Of a stretch of 64,000 bases of DNA, positions 56,290-64,000 are shown piece by piece. This DNA comes from Halichoerus grypus. Lineage: Eukaryota > Chordata > Mammalia > Carnivora > Phocidae. How positions within the stretch are numbered: the first letter of the stretch is position 1; each line of letters opens with the position of its first letter. The stretch spans positions 123,932,131 to 123,996,130 of the forward strand of contig NC_135714.1 of the NCBI RefSeq assembly GCF_964656455.1. Direction: 5' to 3'. Below the pieces are notes generated by a model. That model had not been told where the DNA came from and ran no database searches. It worked only from the letters and a program-made list of their open reading frames with translations. The position numbers were made by a program, and so were the translations under genes.

Positions 56290-56480
56290 TGGGTACGTGC
56301 AACTGCCGGGGCTCGCAAAACATCGGAAAGTTAGTGAAGGGCAATGGAAACTAGACATGAAAAGGGGAGCCTCGAAAGATAATTGTCAAAAACGCACTCC
56401 ACGTTTAACGATAGGGTTCGGAGGGCGCGGTAGACGGGTGATGAGCAGTTCAGAAAATAAATACTGAACACCGAACTTCA
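56290..56480 (+). promoter_or_regulatory. upstream shore of the CpG island
   Basis: CpGs reappear here in otherwise mixed-composition single-copy DNA (for example around 'aacgcactccacg' and 'gagggcgcggtagacggg'). It is the transition between AT-rich flank and island and may contain distal promoter elements. Confidence 0.45.
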
Positions 56481-56583
56481 TTTGAGGATAATGCACCAAG
56501 TCCGCTCCACCGGGACTAAAGGAAGCGGGAGGAGGAAAGTTGTTTTTTTCTCCTCGGAATAAATGGGGCGTGGGGCCGCAGGC

Positions 56584-56613
56584 GGGGGGTGGGGGTGGGG
56601 GTGGGGGTGGGGG
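56584..56613 (+). promoter_or_regulatory. G-quadruplex-forming (GGGGGT)n array
   Basis: Five runs of five or six G separated by single T (56,584-89, 91-95, 97-101, 103-107, 109-113). This is an ideal intramolecular G-quadruplex motif on the + strand, close to the expected transcription start. Confidence 0.9.
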
Positions 56614-56678
56614 TGACTGGCCCCGCGGCTCATCGCTCGCGCTAACCGGCCGGGAATTTGGAGAGGATCCCTGGTCGC

Positions 56679-56679
<1 letters not shown>

Positions 56680-56708
<29 letters not shown>
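56680..56708 (+). repeat. (CGG)~9 trinucleotide tract
   Basis: An uninterrupted GGC/CGG run of nine units in the promoter island, probably in the 5' non-coding region of the transcript. Tracts of this type vary in length between individuals. Confidence 0.85.
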
Positions 56709-56709
<1 letters not shown>

Positions 56710-56714
56710 GCGGG

Positions 56715-57031
56715 TGCGCGTGTGAGCAAGCGAGCGAGCGTGCGGGCGGGCGAGTGCGCCGGGTATTGGCAGCCGAGGAGTGGAGGCTGGGCGGCTCCGA
56801 CTCCCTGACGCCAGCGCGACCAGATCAATCCAGGCTCCGGGAGCGAGCGAGAGAGCGAGCGGGCGGGCGGGAGGAGGAAGGAGAGGCCGAGCGGCTCAGC
56901 CCGGGCCGAGGCGCGGGGAGGGACCCTGCGAGCGCAGCGCGGCGCAGCGCCCCGCCGGCGGGACCGGGGCCGCGGGACCCCGCTCGCCCGGTCACTCGTG
57001 CGCCCGCGCGGACGGGCGCGCCGCCAACCCG
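56715..57031 (+). other. candidate 5' non-coding first exon (end only)
   Basis: The + strand from 56,566 to 57,237 contains no ATG. Within it 'caaccc|g' at 57,031 is followed by 'gtaaaacg', a possible splice donor. Together these suit a 5' untranslated exon spliced to a distant coding exon. The start given here is arbitrary because I cannot place the transcription start. GTAAAA is a moderate donor, and other GTs in the island compete (for example 'gtgacg' at 57,173). Confidence 0.3.
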
Positions 57032-57760
57032 GTAAAACGAAACAGACCCGAACCCAACTTTCTCCTTTGCCGCGTCCCCGCCCTCCCTCGGCGCCCAGGG
57101 CTTTCCAGCGCCGCCGCCGCCTCTTGTGGGGCAAGCGCGGGCCCGCGGGGCTGCCGCGGTTGTGCGGGGCCGGTGACGCGGGCCGCGGCGGGGAGGGGGC
57201 TCTTCCCCGCGTGGGGCGGACTGGGGGACCCCCCCCCATGATGGCGCCTCCCGGCCGCTCCGAGGAGCGAACCTGCCACCTCCTCCTGCTCTGGCGCCCA
57301 GCCGACCGGGCAGGGCTCGGCCGGGGTTCCCCTCGCGTCTTTGTTGGGTCTGCGGTGGGGAAGCCGCGCTCCTCGGCCCCGAGCCTCGCCCCCGGCCCTG
57401 GCAGCGGCGGGACCTCGCCTCCCGCCCTCCCCCTCCGCCCGCTCCCCGTTTCTCTTTCCCTTTCCGCAGCCGGGCCGAGGCCCGTCCGCGCTGCCCGCGG
57501 GCCCATTGTGTCCCGCGCCGGCCCGGGCGACCCTTGCGGGAGTTGGAGGGCAGCGGCGGGCGCTGCCCTGTACGCGGTCGGCGCCTCGCGGAGCGGGTCT
57601 GGCACGAGGGGGACACCCGGTACCTCGCGCCCCTCAGCATCCCAGACGGGGTCCTTTCTCTGCCCCAACGAGCCTCTTGGGGGTCGAGGTCAAGGAAAGT
57701 TCGCACCGAAATTCCTTCTAATTTATTCAAAGGCTTGGCGGCGGCGCGTAATTTTTTTTT

Positions 57761-57985
57761 TTTTCCTCTTCCGCCTACACCCCGTGCGTCTCCCAAGTGT
57801 CGTCTCATTCCTTTCCCTTTACCGGATTCGATTGCCTCACTGCATGTGTATTTGTGAGTTCGCTGTTGAACAACTGTTCATTTACTCCGCTCTCTGTCTT
57901 TGTTAGTGTTTCTCGGGGTGGTTGCCGTAGGAAGGTGGCGGGGGGAGTGGGTGTGAGAGAGACAGACGTGGGCTTGTTTTTCTAG
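57761..57985 (+). other. 3' shore of the CpG island, start of a presumed first intron
   Basis: A T-run (57,752-57,765) followed by single-copy sequence with declining GC. Ends with a good acceptor-like pyrimidine stretch 'ggcttgtttttctag'. Confidence 0.35.
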
Positions 57986-58214
57986 TTGCTTAATATACAT
58001 GTAGGCTTAAAGGGAGAACGTTTCCTTGATGTACTTTAGGAAGGGAGGAAGAACAAATGCCTGCCGGATCTTACAACTACAGTAGCTGCGGCTTTTGTTT
58101 ATTTTGAGGCGCATACGATTTTTCAATCTACTGTGCAAGATAGCCAGTAAGACGCTTCCCTGCTGGAAATTGAGGCGCATCTCAGCACCATCTCCTTGAG
58201 AAAGCATCGTTTTC
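57986..58214 (+). other. weak candidate for an alternative non-coding exon
   Basis: Bounded by 'ttgtttttctag' on the left and by the strong donor-like 'gtgagt' (58,215-58,220) on the right. The 229 bp are single-copy and CpG-containing. There is no homology and no long frame to support it, so it stays a guess. Confidence 0.2.
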
Positions 58215-58220
58215 GTGAGT

Positions 58221-60070
58221 GCTGGGGCAGCCGGCCTTTTCCTTTGCCCTCCTGTTCTCTTCTTTCCGTTGTATCTGAAGTTTCAGAGTGTGTGGAATGA
58301 TAACAGAAGTCGCATGATTTCAGTGTGTCATCCTGTTGCTGAAACTCTTGGCACCTCAATCACAGAATGCCTTCATTTCAGAGCATTTCTTGCTCTGATT
58401 GCCTGTGGTGGGTAACATGCCTACTTTCAGTAACAATGAGAAAACTGTTCCCTGCCCATGTTGACTTTTCATCTTGTTTATAATTACCACTTTACGTTTT
58501 ATGGGAGGTAGCTGAGCTGTATTGGAACCACTATTTCAAAACAAAACAAAACAAAAAAATCGAGGCAGGACCCAGGTTCAGGGCCCCAGCATTTTCATGT
58601 AGTAGAAATATTTTGCATTATTGTTATTCTGATGTAGGTGCCAGGCCTCAGTATGCTGAACTGATTAAGGTGTTTGTCCTTCTCTCTCCCTCTCTTTCCC
58701 ATTTGCAGTTATCTGATATTTCTCTGCAGGTGGTATACATTTGTATGATATTGCAATTCTTAGGAAACTGTAACCAGGGTCGTGAGAGATGATTTTCTAG
58801 AGGTGGGTGATGCCAGAGCCTCTGGAGGATCCAGGCAGGATCGGGTTTCTTCTGAGGGTAGGGATTTGTCCTTGATTTAGTTTTGACCCCTCCAACCACA
58901 GGTAGGTAACCAAATACATTTTTCCTTTTTGTAGTATCCATTGGTTTTATACCCTTGAAGAGCTGATGACCTTTGCATTTTAGAGAAATGACCGTTTTTA
59001 GGCAATTAAAAATGTTAACCTCTTACAGCTCTTGGAATTTAATTTTTTCCTACTAAGTTCATTAAAGCATTAAGTAAATCCCATTTTCCCACATGCAATT
59101 TATCAGTTAAAAACTAAATTTCAGTTTGTGATTTTGATTTATAGTAATTCTGGTTCAAAGATAAAATTTAATGACTTGGTTAGATAGGAAAAAGAAGAAA
59201 CTGGGGTGTAATTAGATGACTATATTTAAGCTGTAGTTGCCTACATAATCAAGGCCAAGTTTTGTGTGTATAAAAGATCTCATTTGTGTAGTCTTACAAG
59301 GCTAATGGAGGCATCGTTGAGACTTTATAAATAATGTAAGTTGTGTATAATGTAGAGTCTCCAGAGACAGCAGAGAAAGCATCATTACCAGCCTTTTCAA
59401 CCTGCTTGAGATCTTAAATTGATTTACAGCACTGAACTGGTGCAAAATGATACATCAGGATGACATGGGGTCAGCCTGTAAAAGTCTATGATGTCAGCCT
59501 ATTAGTTCAGTCATCATAATTAAACCATATTACAGGGGCAGCTAAGCAGGAGTCTGGCGTTATACTTCAGATATGGGTGGTACATGGATTTTGTTTATAG
59601 TGGAAAGGCTGAGCTGCCCAGGAACGCTAGTGTTTCTGAAAGAGGGAAAGGCCTACAGAACTCTGAATTTCTGAAGAAATTGAAGATAAACGAAAGGATG
59701 TTCAGTCTGCATTGTCTTAAGTAGCTTTCCATTTGGTAGGGGAGAGACAGATGCACTGGGGGTTCTGATAAGGACCTTTGCAGCTCTTGATCCTGTGTAC
59801 TGAATCAGGCTTCATGTGAGCTTGAATTTAACGTGGCCTTAGGGACCTTCTTAGGGTCCACGTACTTCTTATCTCTGATCCTTTCATTAACACTGAGTTG
59901 CACAGTATTGATGGATCAGCTGGCATGTTATTTCTTTAACTAGTCACGGTTACCAGGTCTCCACTGAAAGCAAAGATATTTGAATTGAATGTATGAACAG
60001 TTCAGGAAAAGAAGACTTGTTTTTTGATGAAATTTCTGGCAATCTTTATTCAGTTTATGGGTCATCTGGG
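58221..60070. other. single-copy DNA, presumed intron, no exon seen
   Basis: About 1.85 kb without a recognised young transposon. A short (AAAAC)n run lies at about 58,540. I see no convincing exon. Confidence 0.4.
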
Positions 60071-60072
60071 GA

Positions 60073-60241
60073 GGTGCTATCCGATAAGGTAGCTATAGCT
60101 ACATATGGGTATTTAAATGTAAGTAAAATTGAAATTCATCTTCTCAGTAGCACTAGCCACATGTGGCTAGGGGCTACCATATTGGACAATGTATATTGAA
60201 CATTTCCATTTTCACAGAAGGGTCTGCTGGACAGTGCTGCT
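60073..60241 (-). mobile_element. hAT-type MITE remnant, antisense
   Basis: The right end 'ggacagtgctgctcta' and left end 'gtgctatccgat' are the imperfect inverted termini of a repeat that starts 'agcagtgctgtccaat' in sense. Inside, 'gccacatgtggctagg' is its palindromic core. The same family begins again at 63,935. Confidence 0.6.
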
Positions 60242-60244
60242 CTA

Positions 60245-60530
60245 GGACCTTTACTTCTGCTTTTCCTTTCTACTCCTCTTTCAGCTACTTCTGTGCTTAC
60301 TACTTCTAATGAGTTTGTGGGGTCAGGAAAAGTAAGGGATGTATCATTAATTTTTCCACCTACTAGTTGCTCTTGATAAAATAAAAAACTGGAAGTGATA
60401 ATTGAAGTACTGGATAAAATGAGATTGATTTTTCTCTGGATCATATTTATCATAGACCCTAATTTGGTTTAGAATGTAGTTAATATTTTTCTGAGTTTTT
60501 ACTGTATGCTTATTTTTAATACTCATACCT
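60245..60530. other. single-copy DNA, no exon seen
   Basis: Nothing recognised. Confidence 0.4.
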
Positions 60531-60534
60531 TATT

Positions 60535-60710
60535 GAAACCCCAAAACTTACATAAGTACTGTTGTTATCACATTTTACAGGCAAAGAAACTTGAGTTCGG
60601 GGTGATTCAGTGTCTTGCCTCAGGCTACATAACTAGTGAGTGATTATGATTTATAATCTTAGCTGGGTTATGAACAGGCAGTCTGACTCTAGAGCCTCAC
60701 TTTTAACTAA
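60535..60710 (-). repeat. MIR SINE, antisense
   Basis: 'tatcacattttacaggcaaa', 'gaaacttgagttcggggtga', 'catgaacaggcagtctgact'-like text and 'ctagagcctcacttttaact' are a full antisense MIR. Confidence 0.75.
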
Positions 60711-61520
60711 TTAACTATATATGCATATATTTTTTAATTTATATTTATATGTATACTTTTTCTGTCTAGAATATTCAAATAATCATTGTTCTGCTGGGTT
60801 TTACTATTCCAGTATGGACATGACTTGACTTTTATTTTTTAGGCTTTTAGACAGATTTGCCCTCTGTTGTGCTTTTCCGGGCTGTCTTCTTTTGAGTGCT
60901 TAAGAAGAAGCATAATGTTTACATTATACATATTTAAGCAGAACATAATTGGAAGAATAAATTTGACAAAAAAGTAAGGCATTTCGGTGCTGAATTATTT
61001 TCATCTCTGCTTTTCTGGATAATTCCTGCCACTTTCCCCATGTGTTTTTCTTGTAATATCACAAGCTGATGGTAGTGAAGAGAAAAGTTCTAGTAGTTCA
61101 GTTTATCTCATCAAAATTAGTCTTCTCTTAGCTGTTAGATCTTGTACTTTGAGATGAAAATAGTTCATGGCAAATCCTGGAATTTTTTTTTCCACATTTA
61201 ATGTCTACTTTTTTGTAGTCTTGCAGTTACTCTAAACCCTTTTTTTTTTTTTTTTCTTTGGTCAGGCTGTTTAAGAATCTGATGAAACCATGAATCCAGT
61301 ATCTGCTCATTCCCATCCTCCAATCCAAAGATCCTCCAATGCAAAAATGTTTATATGCCCTGGTGAGCTTGTATACACAAGTACCCAAATTGCATGATAT
61401 TTCAGGTGAAGGACATCCATGGAATAGTCTTGCCAAGTGCGTTCATAAACATTAAGATGTGTAACTTCCTTTGTAGAGAATAGAGATATTTAGTGTTAAA
61501 AGCTGCTTTGAAGATTTTCT
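60711..61520. other. single-copy DNA, no exon seen
   Basis: Contains a T-run of about 16 (61,240-61,256). Nothing else recognised. Confidence 0.4.
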
Positions 61521-61524
61521 AATC

Positions 61525-61640
61525 CCGTTGGTTCATATCAAGCTGAGCAATCTGAGGCCCAGAGAAAACAGCCGACTTGCCTGGAGTCACTCACCTAAGT
61601 GAGTAGAAGGGGGAAAGCCAGAACCCAGACCACTCTTACA
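61525..61640 (-). repeat. MIR SINE fragment, antisense
   Basis: 'ctgagcaatctgaggcccag', 'agaaaacagccgacttgcct' and 'ggagtcactcacctaagtga' with 'gccagaacccagacc' match antisense MIR. Confidence 0.6.
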
Positions 61641-62189
61641 GTTGTTGAGTTCTCATTTGTTTATCCTTTCCTTCTACGCTCATTGTGTTACTAAGGTTTT
61701 GCTCTGAGCATATCCAGTGTAATTTTGGGAGGGGAGGAAAGGATAAGTTTTGGCCTGGCATCGACTTTTTTGTACCTAACATTGAGCCGAATAAGAATCA
61801 AGTCTTGACAATCTGAGAGAGATATTTTTTACAGATTAAAATTGATATTTTTCATTGTAGAGGTGGAAAGGAAAAGCCCTATGTCTCATTTAATCAATGG
61901 GACCTTGCTAGAAAATGGGAGATCTAAGATTGTATCAAGATCAAATTAAATCAGTCAGTTCTGCTCTACGAATTTTCTCTCTTGACTCTCAAAAGCAAAT
62001 TACATTCTTAACCAAAAGCTAAGGTTTAGAGTATTTAAGGAAGGAGCTAGCAGGTATTAGGGAGAGAATTGGAAAGATATGAGGAGAAGAAGGATAATTT
62101 ACCTACAAGGAGGTAGAGGAATTTGATATTAAGTCATAAAATGAGGCTGATGAAGTATTCTCTGTAACGGTACTTCTATATGTGGTTTT
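61641..62189. other. single-copy DNA, no exon seen
   Basis: Nothing recognised. Confidence 0.4.
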
Positions 62190-62214
62190 ACTGTTCTTTC
62201 TTTCTTTCTCTCCT

Positions 62215-62450
62215 CCTCCCTTTCTCTACCAGACTACCGGTTTATTATAAAGGATTCAGCTCAGGAACAGCAGAAGGAAGAAGGGCACAGGGGAAGGTAC
62301 AGAGGAAGGGGTGAGGAGCTTCTGTGTCCTCTCCAGGCTTGCCACTCTCCTAGCACTTTGATGTGTTCAACAACTTGGAAGCTCTAGTTTCATTTTTTGT
62401 AGCAAGATTAGCAGGGGATGCTTTGATAACAAATAAGGGCATCACCTTTT
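62215..62450 (-). mobile_element. possible LTR-type repeat, antisense
   Basis: On the minus strand the text reads 'gaagctccttcacc'-like, 'ctgttcctgagctgaatcct' and 'ttataataaaccggtagtct', i.e. the polyadenylation end of a mammalian LTR family; 'gttgttgaacacatcaaagt' lies upstream of it. Borders are approximate. Confidence 0.4.
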
Positions 62451-63689
62451 TCCTCCAAACTGAAATCTCTTGGCTCTTTATATTCCTTTTCTGCTGTTAC
62501 CTGGTAGTGCAGATAGTGGTGATCTGTCATCTGATTTGCAGCAAAAATAGCTGAAGAATTTTTAACACTTACTCCAGAGTAACTTTCTTTAAAAAAAAAA
62601 AAACAAAGCTAAGTAGCATGAATGTAATTACTTAAAATCTAAATTAAAATCTTCATTTTGGTATGCGTTATTAAGATGGAGTCAGTTTTAGAGATGTACA
62701 ACAAGTCCTATCAGGTAAAAAAGTAACATTTTACAGGTGCTGCTGGCTGATTTGCAGAAACGAACAGCCTGTAGAACATTCATTTATGTAAGAGGGGCTG
62801 TTTTCAGACAGAAAAAGCCAAGACTTTCATAAATAGTTCAACTCCAGTGATCACATCAGAGTTTTAGGAAGATACTGGGAACTGCAGTATTTGAGCAGTT
62901 TTACATCTTTATAGTTTTTGTTATAAGCTCAAATCAGAACTCAAATCAAGACTCCCGCTTGAAAATAAAGCATCCCGCTTTTGAAAGTTTGAGGGAATCC
63001 TTACCTGGCCATTTCCCCCAAATCTCTGCTCAGTTCTAGTATTCAGATAAGGAGCCTTGTTCCCTTGTCAGGAACCCAGATCTATGGTGTGGTGGATTGG
63101 TTTCTTAATTATTTTTCTTGAGACAATAATCTTGAATTTAAAGAACACATACATACACAGCAGTTATGCGTCTATATGCTGTTGAGCTCGGAATATAGAT
63201 AAATATTCACTATGTCATATTTGCAAAGAGGATAGAAGGGTCTAGCTATTGATTCAAAAATATATTTAGATACATAATTTTTAAATACTTTATTTGTAGT
63301 TTCTCCTTAATTTTAGGGTAGCCGTACAATAGATATTTTTTCCTATAATCTCAGAGAGTTAGGGTGTAGTTACTCAAACCGTTCATTCATTTTCCTTTCC
63401 TTGTCTGTCTTTTGTGGTTTCTTTGCGGTGTGCTTATGCAAAGTGGAAGTATTTCAGACCTTTAAGGTTTTTTTTCTTTCAGTTTCAAACACCACAAGAA
63501 AAAAAGGGGAACTAATTATCTTTCAAGTATTATAATTAGGCATTAAATTAAGTCATTTAGTTAGCTAAATACATGATCTTTTGTTTGTTTAGATTGAAAG
63601 AAAACATACCTTTTTAATGGAAGAAGGATATTATGTATACCATTAATTTGATAATTTTGATTCAGTATTATAGTGAGTATATGCTTCAT
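62451..63689. other. single-copy AT-rich DNA, presumed intron
   Basis: About 1.2 kb with no recognised exon, RNA or transposon. Confidence 0.4.
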
Positions 63690-63930
63690 TTACTCTGAAT
63701 ATTTATTAGTTCTGAGTGGTCCAATAATTAGAAGACACACAAAAATGGAAAAGTATAACAACATTGCAAGAGTTGTTACAAGATCATATAAGAAGTTACG
63801 CAGACAACTCACATGAGGACCACTGTGGTATGGAAGGACATGTGGATTTGCATAGGTAGAAGGGAGGAACATTCTAGGCAGAGTAGTGGTATGAAAGACC
63901 AAGGAAGTTAGGCATGAGTGTTGAGAATCT
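63690..63930 (-). repeat. possible L2 LINE fragment, antisense
   Basis: 'ggaacattctaggcagagta' and 'gtggtatgaaagaccaagga' fit antisense L2 ('ggcattccaggcagaggga...aaggc'). Confidence 0.45.
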
Positions 63931-63934
63931 CTAC

Positions 63935-64000
63935 AGTAGCATGTCCCAACAGAACTTTCTGCAGTGATGGAGATGTTTGCTATCTACACTGTCCAATATA
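63935..64000 (+). mobile_element. hAT-type MITE, sense, cut by the window end
   Basis: 'gcatgtcccaacagaacttt', 'ctgcagtgatggagatgttt' and 'ctacactgtccaatata' are the left part of the same family as 60,073-60,241 in the other orientation. The rest lies outside. Confidence 0.6.

Larger units (their letters stand above)
56480..57760 (+). promoter_or_regulatory. CpG island promoter of an unidentified gene
   Basis: About 1.3 kb of very GC-rich DNA with dozens of CpGs in a window that is otherwise CpG-poor. It contains GC-box-like motifs (ggggcgtgggg near 56,566), a reverse CCAAT box (gtattggc, 56,763-56,770), a G-quadruplex array (56,584-56,613) and a CGG tract (56,680-56,708). Such islands mark promoters of broadly expressed or developmental genes in mammals. 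Orientation is inferred as + because no SINE lies in the following 6 kb and because the ATG-free, GT-ending stretch reads that way. Divergent transcription to the left is also possible. A weak TATA-like 'gaataaat' is at about 56,557. Gene identity not recognised. Confidence 0.8.

Noticed and set aside
56658..57241. Two plus-strand frames in the probable 5' UTR
   Set aside because: They have no ATG: they begin at TTG or GTG, which does not fit a vertebrate nuclear gene.
56478..57668. 396-codon minus-strand frame across the CpG island
   Set aside because: It is rich in Arg, Pro, Gly and Ala, with His-Pro repeats that merely translate the G-quadruplex array. Large overlapping frames exist on both strands and in several phases, which is what GC-rich DNA with few stops gives. 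No domain is recognisable.
56825..57808. 327-codon minus-strand frame in the island
   Set aside because: Same reasons: low-complexity basic composition, overlaps other chance frames, no homology.
57238..57906. Plus-strand frame starting at the first ATG after the ATG-free stretch
   Set aside because: It begins in a good-looking context but is a Pro/Ala/Arg/Gly-rich frame that runs through a T-run into hydrophobic text and stops. No domain and no sign of codon selection. 'atgatggcg' resembles a YY1-type motif more than a start.
1..64000. CRISPR arrays, operons, bacterial-type promoters, riboswitches, attachment sites
   Set aside because: The window is clearly mammalian nuclear DNA. All regular repeats are microsatellites or transposons.

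Overview
This window is nuclear DNA from a mammal, most likely a carnivoran. Eighteen tRNA-derived, carnivore-specific CAN-SINEs are visible (11 on +, 7 on -). Most have the typical head (a cctgggtggctcagt-type start), a CT-rich middle and an (AATAAA)n/poly-A tail, and most are bounded by target-site duplications of 10-18 bp. A short 3' piece of a carnivore-type L1 is also present. I do not see the canid SINEC_Cf head, so I favour an arctoid such as a bear, seal or mustelid over a dog. That is an inference from SINE subfamily alone.

Layout. Positions 1-56,200 are intergenic or deep-intronic DNA. They are built from layered transposon remains: old L1 fragments, mostly in - orientation (9.9-11.1, 15.3-19.0, 43.7-45.1, 45.6-46.0 and 55.1-55.5 kb) with + copies at 31.1-33.3 and 34.0-35.7 kb; many L2 pieces; MIRs; ERVL/MaLR-type LTRs (10.1, 16.6, 24.3, 29.8, 33.4 and 49.7 kb); a degraded ERVL-like provirus with two recognisable LTRs (25.9-27.9 kb); and hAT-type DNA transposon remnants (36.3, 42.8, 60.1 and 63.9 kb). 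A 5'-truncated-to-stem copy of the U4 snRNA sequence lies at 45.2 kb. Single-copy AT-rich DNA fills the gaps. I recognise no protein-coding exon in this part.

From about 56,480 to 57,760 there is a strong CpG island. It carries a G-quadruplex array, a (CGG)9 tract, a reverse CCAAT box, GC boxes and a 670-bp ATG-free stretch that contains a possible GT splice donor. This looks like the promoter and 5' non-coding first exon of a housekeeping-type or developmental gene. I favour transcription on the + strand into the 6 kb that follow, because those 6 kb contain no CAN-SINE and few recent insertions, like a conserved first intron. I cannot identify the gene from the sequence.

Nearly all long reading frames are chance frames in GC-rich DNA or in repeats. 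The one frame with recognisable protein homology is a broken L1 ORF2 C-terminal segment at 18.5-18.8 kb. I saw no undescribed gene system. The most useful leads are the promoter island, the U4-derived fragment, a ~115-bp local duplication (36.24 and 39.01 kb), a GC-richer single-copy block at 39.3-39.9 kb, and several clean nested-insertion histories.
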